Source: Carallia brachiata (lineage: Eukaryota; Streptophyta; Magnoliopsida; Malpighiales; Rhizophoraceae). Taken from it: a DNA stretch of 64,000 nt. The notes under the pieces were generated by a model. The model did no database searches. It was given only the letters and a program-made list of their open reading frames with translations, and was not told where the DNA came from. Each line of letters begins with the position of its first letter. Position 1 is the first letter of the stretch. Both the position numbers and the translations under genes were made by a program. Positions 39,113 through 50,740 of this stretch are shown here, piece after piece. Where the stretch lies: assembly GCA_021464245.1 (NCBI GenBank), contig JADCRB010000020.1, forward strand, positions 1,012,502 through 1,076,501, given 5' to 3'.

Positions 39113-40666
39113 CCGTGTCATTGAAATTCAATATGGCAGTAATCTTTCCTCATTAGTATCTTCAAATGTAACTCTTTCAAATGGCTCGGAATCACTACAT
39201 AATGAGAATGCTAGAATGAGGAATGGCCAGGCGAATGTAGCTAGAAACTCCTCGTCATTTGCTAATAGATCAAATGTTCCTACGCTGTCTGTCATAAAGC
39301 GTTGATTTCCATTAAGCTAGCATTTAAAATTATGATGATTATCTCGTCAATGATTGTGCTGATTGTGTCAAGATGAGAATCCGCGATATCCCTTATTTGC
39401 ATGGATTGCATGTTACGCAGTTGGATGTGCTGCAAGTCTCCCCATCACTTGCCGGATTTATTTTTTTCCACATTTCAGGTAAATGATTTTTTTCAAAACA
39501 AAACATTCGTTTGCCGGATTTATTTAGTACTATAACTGCTTTTTTTTGGTCATAGAATTGTATGTGTCTGTGTCTTTTGCAGACAAGCAAATGCCCGTAC
39601 ACAGACATAGATTAATTAGGTTGCGTGTGCTCGTTCGATGTTTGCTGCACCCCTAACCAAATATGCATGTTAAAGTGTGCTATGGCATCTTTAACAGCAT
39701 AATTGATCATTTATTCCCAATTCTTCGAACTTTCGTTATATTTTGTTGTTCAATGTTGTTTTAGTTAACATAGGTGTTTTACATGTTCTCTCACTGCAAC
39801 TACAAACTATGAACATTCCTTTATATAACATTATGAGTCAACGTTGTCTTATGTGTAATGTTGCAGGTTCTGGAGGCTATTAGAGCGTCTTGAGTGGCTA
39901 TTGGGATTCCTTTTTGCCTTCTGGTTTGCAGTTGGCAATTTTTGGGTTATTGGAGAAAATTCTCCTCATGAGGCTGAGAATTTGTACGGGTAATAATGTC
40001 AGCCGCCTATAGCTGTTTTCTTTCAGTGCATTTTGAAGAAAAACCAACCTTATTTTGTGTTTTTTTTTTTTTTTTGCAGGTTTGGCATCATGCTGCTGTT
40101 CATCAATTACATTAAGTATACTTGGTTCTGTATTGTGCAGGCAATACTATTGCTATGCTGTTGGAGACAGTTAACTCAAACCAGAGGGACCGCTGCAGAA
40201 ATTATTAATGCATTGCCAATCTACAGGTTTAAGTTGCAGAGGAATGGGAGGGCTGACAGCACTGAGGTTGATGGGAGTGTAAATGAATTTGGGGTTGTTG
40301 CAGCGGGCACAGAAAAGGAACGTGCTCTCTCTATGGATGATGCTGTAAGTTTGGGATGCTCTTTTATGGAAGTTTATTTATTATTTGGAAGCTTGTGCCA
40401 ATTGCTGCTTTCGTTTAAAAAAATCTTTAAAAGTTTCTTGGTTATTATACTTACACTGTTTTTGCATGATGCAGATTTGCACGATTTGCTTGGAAATCTA
40501 TGATGATAATGATAAGCTAAGCGAGCTACCTTGTTCTCATTTATTCCATGCCAAATGTGTGGGTACATGGCTCAAGATAAAGGCATCATGTCCACTTTGC
40601 AAATGCAGCGTTGGTAGGGACATAAAGGCATCACCATCGCCTCGCAGCTCTGTTCAGCAAGTTTGA
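39051..40666 (+). CDS. RING-H2 membrane E3 ubiquitin ligase (At4g11680/At1g80400 type), indels in exon 1
   Basis: Four exons: 39051-39478, 39867-39989, 40080-40344, 40475-40666. The protein has a polar N-terminal segment (MAGKYSVMQRPPEEDREN), four hydrophobic helices (IMMIISSMIVLIVS and LFAWIACYAVGCAA in exon 1, LLGFLFAFWFAVGNFWVIG in exon 2, MLLFINYIKYTWFCIVQA in exon 3) and a C-terminal RING-H2 finger in exon 4: CTIC, a 14-residue spacer, CSHLFH, C and CPLC. RING-H2 proteins recruit E2 enzymes; the helices place it in an endomembrane. The conserved segment ALPIYRF and LSMDDAICTICL before the RING match the family. Exon 1 is broken twice: a base is missing near 39303 and one extra or two missing bases near 39373. 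With these corrected all exon phases close at 336 aa. Either base-call errors or recent lesions. Confidence 0.82.
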
Positions 40667-41579
40667 AATTCATTGATGCTGGAAAGTAACAGGACTTGGA
40701 GTTTTATATGCCGATGAAGACTATTGAATTGAAAGTTGAAACCTTTACTTTCCAAGTTTTGTGAAAAATATGTTTGCCAAGCTGGAGAATAGGAAAGATT
40801 TTGTAGTGGTAAAAGGGTAGATTTGACTAGGGAAGGTGACTGTATCAGGTGATCTGGCTTTGGCTTTGGCTGACTGAAATGCAGGTTTCTGGATTATGGG
40901 CTATATCAGGTCTTTGGATCCGTAGTTTATTGCTGAAATTTGGCTAAGGAACTGTTTTTTTGTCTTTTCCATGGGGCCCTCATATTGGTAAACTGGATTG
41001 ATTATGAGTTGACGTTTACTTTTATCGTGGTCAGGGTGGTGTTTGACAGGGCTCTCTTGTTCTTTTGATGTGTGCCCCCCTTTATCAGAGATGAATATTA
41101 AATTCCATGATTTTGCTGTTCAAAAGAAAAAAAAAAAAAGTTTTGCGAGACAATGACAAAATTGCTTGTCAGTTCTAACAAAGCATCTTGGGATTGTATG
41201 AAGTCCTTGTCTCGCCGACTTTTGTATTTATTGTCCATAATTTTTCAAGTGCAAAGATTTGAAGTGCTTCCGAGGAAAAAGGAAGAAGAAAATCATGGGG
41301 AATGCAATTAGCACAATGAATATATCTTGATCATCGGCCATCGGTTGCAATGATAACACAATCAATCTGGCAAGTTGATGTTTTCAAGGGCCATGCCTTT
41401 GCCTTCTCTAAGGATCAAAGTTACCATGTTTCACGTGGATGCAATGGAAGTGAAGATGAAGAACTACAGACCAAACTTTCGCACATACAAATGGGCCTAA
41501 TTGTCAAGCGACACAGAATATAGAATTAACACGTAATTCCTGCCATCATGCCCATGCGCAATTAATTGCTTATGCACCA
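40667..41579. other. Convergent spacer
   Basis: Between the 3' end of the RING gene and the 3' end of the DUF936 pseudogene. Probably 3' UTR sequence. No further gene seen. Confidence 0.5.
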
Positions 41580-44526
41580 TCATGAAGCAGCTGGTCTGGA
41601 GTTATCGAAAGTTGTTCCGACATATTGAATGACAAATCCATACATCTTTCGCCTTATCTTCTTGATCTTTTTTGCAAGTCCTTCATCCCCTTTGGATACT
41701 TCATGGTCCAACCTATCATTTACTCGCTTCAAGCGAGATAAAACCGCTGCAACGGAGCGAGAGTTTAGAGGCAATGCTTTACCTCTATTAGACACCTCCA
41801 ACACACGAAAGCCGGCATCCAGGGACTCCTCGATAAACCTCAGAAACCACTCTTGCATCTCAAATTGCAGCTTAGTTGCAAGTTCTACCGTTTCCTTCAT
41901 TCCAAGGCCTCTTGTCCAAACCCCAGCAATAGGATTGGACGCCAGTGCAAACTGGCTTTTACGGGTTGTCTTTTAGACAAACTTTTTGGCACACATACTG
42001 GAGGTTCATTATTCCGACTACTCAAAAGAGTAACAATCTCAAGATTAGTAGCCAGAGCAGCTTCTACCCATAGAGAAGCCGACTTTGATTGCTCTGTTGG
42101 CACAGTGACATGGTCAGAACAGTGGCTAGCAGCAACCGATTCAGCAATTGCAGCATACCTCCCATCGTCATCATAAATTGAGAAAAACCCATCTGCGGTG
42201 GGAAGAGGATTGGCAGACTTTGATCCAGAACAAAGTTGCAAAAATATACTGCAGTTAGTAGAATGGACAAAAGGATTACGTTTATGGTTAGAGACGGAAA
42301 AAAAAACTGTTAGATCACATTAAAAAGTTTGCTTATAATCACGTAAAACTATTATTTTGAGTAGTATCTTGATAGTTCTGAGAAATTAAGAAATTAAGAA
42401 CCCGAAGATAGATTACGCTACATTAATTATGCATCTGTCCGTGTCGGAGAGAAGGGAGGTTAGGAAAGAAACCCAATTGTAGCAAACATTCCCTTGAACT
42501 CCTAACAATAGATTCAATAGCAATAGCCTCCTCCAATGCTTCAGCTGCAGCTGTAGAAGCAAGAATTCTCCTTTGCATGGCCTCCTACAACTGAAGAATT
42601 ATATATATTTAGCCAAAATGTAACTTCAAAATTTCTGTCTCAGAATTTTTGTATATCAGTAGTTTTTGCTCCCATTACGCTATTCTCCTAATGAAGGTTG
42701 CCTAGGTGCAAGTAATTTCTTAAGAACGTGAAATCTTCTCAATTACATGCCCACAGAAATTTGCTACTACGGTAATGGAGAAACTAAGCAATACACGCTA
42801 AATTCCAATACACTGTTCCAAGTCTTGTAAGGTCTGCAGAGACTGCAATGACACGGTGCCATCAGTCAATTTCTTCTCATGTATAGAGAATCCTAAAGAT
42901 GCTCGGATTGGTTTTCTTTTGTCTACACCAACTACTGGTGAATTGGGCTTTGTTCTTTCCTCAGTCAAAGAATCATCATCTTCATTGGCCTGTCGATACA
43001 CATCACTGAAACGCCTGGACAGGGCAGCCTGAAGAACATAGAAGGTGACATTTAAAAGCAACTTACTAGGTTTACAACAGAGACAGGGTAAGAAAGATAA
43101 AAATTTGCAAATGAGCAAGGACTAAGCATGCTACACTTATAAGTTTCAGACTTCAACTTTGATGAAATTCTATTCGGCAAAAGAACAAAATTTAGAAGGA
43201 CAATGTTCAATGTCAGTTTCAATAATAATCCGTGTGTACTTTGTATACAAGAATTTAAGCTTCATAATTCAATTTGCAGAAGCCCTTTTTTTTTTTTTTT
43301 GGATGAATCAACTATAGGTAAGTAAAAATATCACAGTTCACAAGCTAGTAAAAGAATAAAACTTTACAAAATGACCAAAATTAAGGGGAAAAATTTTACC
43401 TGAGTCCGCAAATTTGCTTGGAGATCAGGTTTTTTCTTGACGTCGCCACCCTTTTCTTTCTGCTCTACAATGACAACAATCGGTGGTGTCTCATCCTAAC
43501 TAATCCTACTGCTCATTGCAGACCCAACAAGTGCCTCTAAAACCTTAGACATGCCGGCTGCAATCGCTGCCATTTTCTTCTTTCCAGAAGAATCAACAAC
43601 AGCAGGCGACAATTTCACTCCCCCAGATAGCCTTCGTCCTGGAGAAAGCGAAGCCCGTCGTGAATTTGGGGACCCCCTGCTTTCTCCCATTAGGGGATGG
43701 CTGCTTATACCTTGACAGCACAACTATTGCTGGCTCCCTTACCACCTTCCTGTTCTCCTCCCGTGCAGCCATCAAGCTCGGCACCACGCATTTAGACGGT
43801 GGAGGGGACGCTGATCTCTTCCCTTTTCCGGCAGGGACGGATCCCTCTCCGTGACGGCCAAATTCTTCTTCCCCACAGACACAAATCTTTCTGCTCCAGC
43901 AGGCAATGAAAACCTCTGTGGCAATTTCTCCAAATCCTTGATTTCATCCGAATTCGGAACATTCCCACCATTCGCGCCGTTATCCCGCGGAGCAAGAGCT
44001 TGTCTTCTTTTCAGTTTTATCATTTTCACTATTGAATTCCGTATTCTCGTTCCGGCTCAAGACATCGCCCTTCTTGTTAGTTAAATACACTGCAATAGGA
44101 TCCACAGAGTACTCTGAATCTGCGACCAGTTGAATCGCGAATTCCTTCTTAGATGCCCAAATACGAGCAATGAGCGGTTCTGGCGTCCCCATGAAGGCGT
44201 GGCGGCCTACGATCGGACGGATCTCACAAACCCCTGGGGACGGGAGAATCAAACTCGAAGCGGTCGACGTAAACGAATTGGCCGAGTTAGAGGCGGCTGG
44301 ATAGGATTAGGTCGGCGTCGCGGTCGAAGAGGGAGACGTAGGTCGAGTTGAGGGAGTCTGAGAGCTACACGTAGAAGCCCTGATTGAGCCAAATATTGGA
44401 TCCGGCGAGGACGGGGACAATGCCGATGACCTGGATGAGAGTGAAGCGGTGGTCGCCGGTGGCGCCGGCGGTAGAATTCATGGGTTGCAGCGGTTTCAGG
44501 AGTATTCCTGGAGTGAGAGAGGCCAT
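41580..44526 (-). pseudogene. DUF936 family gene, copy A, decayed
   Basis: The minus strand from 44526 encodes the plant DUF936 N terminus: [18 protein letters not shown], then [36 protein letters not shown] and [11 protein letters not shown]. These pieces need two in-frame stops to be ignored: TAG after NQGFYV and TAA after LSSRL, both C-to-T changes of glutamine codons. There is also an extra G before VCEIRP and a 14-bp deletion, relative to copy B, at about 44009. Middle pieces lie at 43496-43850 and 42798-43030 (ALSRRFSDVYRQA). The C-terminal exons at 42241-41897 and 41900-41580 ([37 protein letters not shown]) carry another one-base loss near 41954. Nonsense transitions plus several frameshifts mark a pseudogene. 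The family's function is poorly known. Its paralogue lies at 52770-62168. Confidence 0.85.
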
Positions 44527-44806
44527 TGCGTTGCATGTGGTGGCGTGCGAGAGGGCGTGCCCACGGAAGGTGTTTTGGAGGAGTAAATGAAAGAAAGAAA
44601 ATATGAATGGAAAAAAAAAAAGAGTATATATATATATATTTTTTTTTTGTATAAAAATGAATAGAGAACGTGTCTGAATATAATTGATCAGATTTAATAT
44701 ATAATTAACTGTATTAAATTTGTAAAGAAATAATAATTATTTTTTTTATTTAGTTACACACTAAATATAATTAATTGTATATTAAATTTAATTAATTATA
44801 TTTAAG

Positions 44807-45355
44807 GGGCTGTTTGTTTTATGGTTTGGAATCGGAATCGGAATTGGAATTAGAATCAAGTGCAAAGGGAAACGAATCACTTATTTTATAATATGTTTGG
44901 TTTATTCCAGAATCGGAATCAAAACCCTTCATAGATGTTTGTTTCATTTCAGAATCGGAAATATTAAATATATGATAATATTTATGTCATGATAAATATA
45001 AGATAAATGTAATTAAAATTAAAAAATTATTAATATCAAATTAAAAAGTATGAAATTTAAAAAAATATTATAATGCAATATCAAATTAAAAATATTAAAT
45101 TACTATACAAATAAAATTAAAAATTATAATAAAAACTAATAATAATAATAATAATAACAATAATATACTTCACAATGATAACCATAAATATAAAATCCAA
45201 AAAGAAAATCTTAAAATAAAATTTTATTGTTATTATAATAATAATCATTTGTTAATTGATAATTTAAATATTTTTGAAATTTAAATTCTCATTATAATAC
45301 TATGACATATGATCTCATTAATAAGTAGTGATGGTAATGACAATAATAACAATAA

Positions 45356-45403
<48 letters not shown>

Positions 45404-45862
45404 GGAAATAATATTGTAGAGATTATAAAATAATTTATTAATAATAAATAAACGATTATTTTAACTATAAAATTTTATTATTATTTACAATTTTATTATT
45501 ATCCTGAGGTTTGAAATATTTAATTTTTATTTTACTATAAAAACATGTTATTATTATTATTATTATTATTATTTTATGAATAAATTAAATCAAAAAATAA
45601 TATAATAACAATATAAAAATAAAAACATAGGGTAGTGGAGAAAATTGAGAAGTTAGAAGTAGTTAGGAAGGGAATGAGAATGATTAATGGAGTAAACATA
45701 ATCATGATTTCCTTAAAGTAGAGAATCTCATTCCCTTAAAGTAGAGAATCTCATTCCCATTTTTAAGGGAATGTGAATACATTTTATATAAAATAAATAA
45801 TAGAAATAAAAATTTAGTAGTTGATTCCCATTCCCACATTATTTTTTTTTAAACAAACACCC
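44807..45862. mobile_element. PIF/Harbinger-like non-autonomous element (1,056 bp)
   Basis: Left end GGGCTGTTTGTTT and reversed right end GGGTGTTTGTTT form an inverted repeat, flanked by AAG (44804-44806 and 45863-45865). Subterminal zones share GGAATCGGAATCGG / GGAATGGGAATC words. Unit B of the duplication lacks the whole block, consistent with insertion. A 3-bp duplication fits Harbinger elements. It contains no transposase frame; the interior is almost pure AT with long AAT/ATT runs. Confidence 0.7.
45356..45403. repeat. (AAT)n/(ATT)n palindromic microsatellite
   Basis: A run of AAT triplets turns directly into ATT triplets, giving a perfect hairpin-forming microsatellite inside the Harbinger-like element. 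A further (TTA)n run is at 45550-45573. Confidence 0.9.
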
Positions 45863-46503
45863 AAGTACTTTTTCGAATAATATTTCTTCTAAAAACGTGG
45901 GAATATGACTGTTACCCGCCGTTACGAAAACAAATTCGAATGCCTGCTGATTATTTTAATTTATTTTGAATCTTGGTGGGCCCAATAAGGCTTATGTCAC
46001 GAGGCAAATGAGCGAGCTCGCACCTCACAGTTTGTTACGCTTACACTCCCAAAGATAGGGGAGGATCTTGAGTTACTGATACATAAGCACGAATTGTGGG
46101 GAAGAGATGCAAAAAAAATTGGGTAAAGAAAATTATAAGATAATTAGAGCTGAATGGGTGTAATATTTTTCTCAACATTTAATCATTTTGTTTTTTTTCA
46201 GTATTTATTTTTTTATAGTTACATTTTTAGCACATTATACTAATCATCTCAATCATAACATCAAAGTTATGCAATTTACGGGTATTTATATGACTAATTA
46301 TTCAATCATAATTATAAAAGATATTTGAGCAGCGCTGTGTTAAGACAATTGAACAATGTTATGTTTCATTTGGCATTTTTATGACAGTTATTAGACCAAA
46401 TTTTACTTTTGCTATATAAGTACTTGTATTTCAATGGCTAACCAATACAAACTCTTGTAATAATGTTTCATTCAATAAGTAACGTTTCATTAAGAATTGA
46501 CTA

Positions 46504-48231
46504 TTTTTTAGCTAAAATCTATTTTAACTCACTTTACTAAGTGAGTAAAAAAAACTCAACATATAAAATTGTAAGGGGCAACCGGTGGGCTATTAAACAA
46601 TCGGTTACCCACCCACCTTTTCTTTTAGTTTTTTTTTTTCGTTGCCCTTCGTTTGCCTGTATTCCACTTTTCCTTTTTTTTTTTATTTGAAGTTGTACCA
46701 AAAACATTTTTTTTATCAGGAAAAGGTGTGTGACATTGTTATTTTTTTCCCTCAAGTTTATTATTTATTGTAATTGAGTTTAAATTATTTTATTATTTTA
46801 ATATTTTCATTACATAATATAAGTATGCAAGTTGGATTTCTCTTAGATATAAAATAGAAGAACTTAAATTATATGACTAAATATGAATTTTTCTAAAAAA
46901 TAATAATTTAGATGTAAAAAACAATCCAAAATTAATTATTTTAGTGTACATATTAAAAAAATTAATTTTCTTTTGAAATCACTTAATATATAAGTTTGGT
47001 TATATAAAGACACAAATTTTAGTTTTAAGCACCAAGTTACTCAAATTTTTAAAATTATGTACAAACACTTAAAATTTAAGTAAAGTTAAAACTCAAATTT
47101 TTCGTGTTTCTACCTAAATTTTTAGTTTTGAGTACCTAACTACTCAAATTTTTAAAATTATGTACAAATACTTAAAATTTAAGTATAAGTAAACTTAAAT
47201 TTTTAGTATTTATACTCAAATTTTAGTTTTAAGCATCTAATTACTTAAAATTTTAAAATTATGCACAAATACTAAAAATTTGAGTAGAAGCAGACTCAAA
47301 TTTTTAGTATTTCTATTCAAATTTTTAATTTTGAGTACTTAATTACTTAAATTTTTTAAAATTATATATTTATACTCAAAATTTAAGTTGAAATAGACTT
47401 AAATTTTTAGTACTTTTATTTAAATTCTTAATTTCGAACTAACTACTCAAATTTTTTAAAATTATGTACAAATACTTAAAATTTGAGTAGAAGTAGACTC
47501 AAATTTTTATAATTTTGACTCAAATTTTTAATTTTAAGCAACTGATTATTTTAATTTTTAAAATTATGTACAAGTATTTAAATTATAAATATAAATAGAC
47601 TCAAATTTTTAATTTTAAATACTTAATTACTTAAATTTTCTAAAGTTACAAATACTCAAATTTTGAGTATAGACTCAATTTATAATTTGAATATTTCTCT
47701 TCTCAAATTTTGAAAAATTATGCACCAGTGCCATCCTCTGTGGCAATAATAATTGCTACCAAGAAAAGGTATACTTGGGCATAAGTTAAATTAATTTGCG
47801 TCTGTTTTGTTCAATATAATACTGGGCGTAATATTGGGCATTGTTGCAGCATCGTTTCTGTTCCCTTTAATCCGGCAGCGTAAAGAAAACCCTATCAAGA
47901 AAACTTTTTTTTTTAATCAAAAAAAAAAAAGAACTGAGAAAAACTTCTATACGCAGCCGATCCAAAGAAAACTGCAAATATACACGGTGCAGAATGGGAT
48001 TGAACAGGAAGAGGATGCGATTTGTTTTTGTTTTTTGTTTTTTGTTTTTTTTGTCCTAAGGAGAAAGCGATTTTTAAGAGCTGTCTTTTTGTTTTTATCA
48101 TTTTCAAATATTTGAATGGCTACAATTTTTTTTTCTCATTTAACCTTTTTAACAAGTAATCTTCTTATTTAGAAGTGAATATACTTTACTCATTCTATTA
48201 ATTGAGTATAATTAGCATTCACATATTTTTT
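46504..48231. other. 1.7-kb AT-rich insertion specific to unit A
   Basis: In unit B the sequences flanking this block (GTTTCATTAAGAATTG and GTTAAGACTA) are about 25 bases apart (63155-63195). The block therefore was inserted in A or deleted from B. It holds a ~102-bp tandem array and a segment at 47790-48110 with a short hydrophobic/lysine-rich open frame that I do not recognise. Inserted ends and target duplication are not clear. Confidence 0.65.
46995..47700. repeat. Tandem array, ~102-bp unit, six to seven copies
   Basis: The marker A(G/A)TTTT(A/G)AG recurs at 47021, 47124, 47225, 47327, 47429 and 47530, a spacing of 101-103 bp, with a shorter step to 47611. Each unit contains TACT(C/T)AAATTTTTAAAATTATGTACAAATACT followed by AGTAGA-like and ACTCAAATTTTTAG words. 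Units differ by several substitutions. Looks like a satellite-like minisatellite of AT-rich DNA. Confidence 0.85.
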
Positions 48232-48324
48232 ATTGTTAAGACTACTTGCATTGATATTAAACATTAAAGTAACGGTTTTATGAAAGTAACGTTTTGATGG
48301 TGTTAAAGCAACCCTTTGAAAGAT

Positions 48325-48330
48325 TATAAA
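48325..48330 (+). promoter_or_regulatory. TATA box of GH18 copy A
   Basis: TATAAA about 108 bases before the ATG, in a block (AACCCTTTGAAAGA.TATAAATTGAATTGC) conserved in copy B at 63276-63281. Conservation in both copies supports the promoter call. Confidence 0.6.
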
Positions 48331-48432
48331 TTGAATTGCAAACCTTATTTTTTCATATATCAAATCAATATATTCATTAGCGAGAGTGAGATAAGGGGAG
48401 CTTACTCTGAGCTTCCTAGTCTCAAATTTATA

Positions 48433-49653
48433 ATGGCAACTAAAATACTCACTCTCCCTTTTATCTTTTCCACCTTCCTTATTTCACTTCATCTCCATTT
48501 CGCCTCGGGCCAAACTGTTGTCAAAGGCAGCTATTGGGTTCCTAACGGCGGATTAGCAGTTTCTGACATAAACTCCACCCTTTTTACTCATCTCTACTGC
48601 GCATTTGCTAATGTAGATGATCAAACGTACAAAGTTACCATCCCATCCTCAAACCAAGCCCAGTTCTCAACTTTCACTCAAACTGTCCAAAAAAAGAACC
48701 CTTCGGTGAAGACCCTTTTGTCAATCGATGGAGGAGGCGCCAATGACACCACTTTTGCTCTAATGGCTAGCCAATCCAAAACCCGCAAGACATTCATCGA
48801 CACATCGATAGCTGCAGCTAGAAAAAACAATTTCCATGGCCTTGATATTGTGTGGAACTATCCTTCTGACAAAATTCGAATGTCCAAATTTGGTAAGCTC
48901 CTTAAGGAGTTGCGAGCCGCCGTAGCCGCCGAGGCAAAGAACTCCGGCAAGTCACCGTTGCTTTTGTCCGCCGTAGTTCTATACCTGCCTTATTATTTCA
49001 AGCCAGACCTGCCATACCCAATCCAGGAATTGTCCAACAGCTTGGATTGGATCAATATACATGCTTTTGACTTTTACAGCCCTGGCCGAGTTCCAACAAG
49101 CACAAGACCACCTGCCGCATTGTACAATCCTGGCAACGGAGATAGTGGGGCTTATGGGGTCCAATCTTGGATCCAGTCAGGCATGTCTGCTAAAAAAATG
49201 GTGTTTGGATTGCCCTTCTATGGCTGGTCTTGGCGTCTCACGAATGCAAATAATCATGGCCTTTTTGCACCGGCTAATAGAGCTGCTGTATCAGGGGATG
49301 GAGGGGATGGATCACTTGGTTATAAAGAGATCAAGCAGTTCATAACCCAGAACTCGGCTACAAAAGTGTTCAACTCCACTCTTGTTGCTGATTATTGCTA
49401 TAGTGGAACCACATGGATTGGTTATGACGATATTCAGAGTATCTCCACCAAGGTTTCGTACGCTAAAGGAAAAGGATTGCTTGGCTACAATGCTTGGCAC
49501 GTTGGTGCTGATGACAATTGGACCCTTTCTACCAAAGGTCAGTCAATCATTTTTTTTTTTTTTTCCTGATAATGCATCTAAATTTTAGTTTTTGACTAAT
49601 CAAAAGTGAAATTTTTTTCTTGTGTGGCTATAGCATTCCAGACATGGGGTTAA
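48433..49653 (+). CDS. GH18 class V chitinase-like protein, catalytic glutamate missing
   Basis: Two exons, 48433-49537 and 49634-49653, joined by a 96-bp GT-AG intron; 374 aa. The start follows from the secretory signal MATKILTLPFIFSTFLISLH... ending near ASG-QT (residues 1-26) and the conserved leader in copy B; an upstream in-frame ATG at 48316 precedes the TATA box. The GH18 barrel is recognisable: FTHLYCAFAN (51-60), LLSIDGGGAN (95-104), MSAKKMVFGLPFYGWSW, YCYSGTTWIGYDD and GLLGYNAWHVGADDNW. The catalytic motif DGxDxDWE reads HGLDIVWN (135-142): the first Asp is His, the third Asp is Val and the proton-donor Glu is Asn. Chitinase activity is therefore not expected. Similar inactive GH18 proteins in plants act as lectins or storage/defence proteins, which is the likely role here (inference). 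Probably apoplastic or vacuolar. Confidence 0.9.
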
Positions 49654-50740
49654 ATGCAGATACCTGTTGCTGAGAAGAAAAGTATACATGAAGAATAAAG
49701 AAAAGAATAGAGAATCAAGATCATGTGTTTTATATCAATCTTGTGTATGTTATAACAAGGTAAACTGGTTGACTGTATCTAAATTTATGTGCTTTGTAGG
49801 TGATTCGGTTGACAATTAATATAAAATGATTGAGCTTTAGCCTGTGAGTTTTTCTTATCGGTCATCCTTTTATAAATTGGCTAGAATTTGAACCTGCCCG
49901 ATGTGCGAGTCATAATTATTTATTAAAAGTATTAATATAAATTCAATGACGTATAATATAAGATAGACTCTAAAAATTAATTTTGTATTGTGACCATACT
50001 TTTTGCATTGCTTATAAGAAAATTATTAATAAAAATAGATATAAAATTTAAATGAAATAGGAATTAAAAATGTTGAATGATAATCACGAATTATATAAAT
50101 ATACAATTTTGAATCAAATAAACAAATTTAAAGAAAAAGGAGATAAAATCAGCGGGCCGTCGGCCCCTAACGAACAGAAACCTGAAACTCCCGGTCCGTT
50201 ATAAGGCCCAGCCACGGCATGGGTTTATTTCTTTTTTCCTCTTTTTTTTTAAGCCACAAAAAAAAAAAAAAAAGGCCTTTGTCGAATCAAATTTGTGTAG
50301 TTCTAAAATTCTTTGTGGGCGACCAATGAGGTTCGGGCAGCTACTGCAGCGCGCATTGTTTGGAGTATCGTCGGACTGAACCCGAGAAGCTCCCTCTTCA
50401 TGCAACGGGCATTCGTGTCTAGGAATGCTTGTGCGTGGATGAAAATTGAAGAAAAACACTTGAAACTTTTCTGGGTATTTCTTTTACTTTGAAGATTGAA
50501 TCTCTAATTTCTTTTCTTAATCGGGTCTGGTAGTGCTCTTTTCTGCTCAATTCTGACGGTGTTATTGTGCGGTGTGTCTGGAGCGTGGCGGACGCTGTGT
50601 CATTGCCAAGACATGCATGTTCATTTCATAGCCGAAATATAACTTTAAATCTCTGTTGGAGAATTTTCGTATATAGGTAATTTTTGCTCCCATTATTCTA
50701 TTCTCCTAACGGAGGTTGCCCAGGTGCAAGTAATTTCTTA
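49654..50740. other. Spacer between duplication units
   Basis: Follows the GH18 stop codon. No gene recognised. The patch at 50150-50450 is GC-richer (GCGGGCCGTCGGCCCC) but shows no coding resemblance. Similarity to unit A resumes at about 50625 (ATAGCCGAAATATAACTTTAAA), so the unit boundary is near there. The C-terminal DUF936 exons of unit A have no counterpart here. Confidence 0.5.

Larger units (their letters stand above)
42600..49653. repeat. Tandem duplication unit A (DUF936 + GH18)
   Basis: Matches unit B in four blocks: 42610-42800 with 50630-50740 and 51844-51960; 42800-44590 with 51960-54360 and 62065-62240; 45893-46500 with 62245-63180; and 48232-49020 with 63190-64000. Blocks are collinear and in the same orientation. 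Copy A has two extra segments (about 44605-45893 and 46504-48231) not found in B. Confidence 0.9.

Noticed and set aside
46995..47700. Regular repeats that might suggest a CRISPR-like array
   Set aside because: Units are contiguous ~102-bp tandem copies without unique spacers, in plant nuclear DNA.
48316..48432. Upstream in-frame ATG for GH18 copy A
   Set aside because: It precedes the TATA box, and only the ATG at 48433 gives a proper signal peptide that is conserved in copy B.
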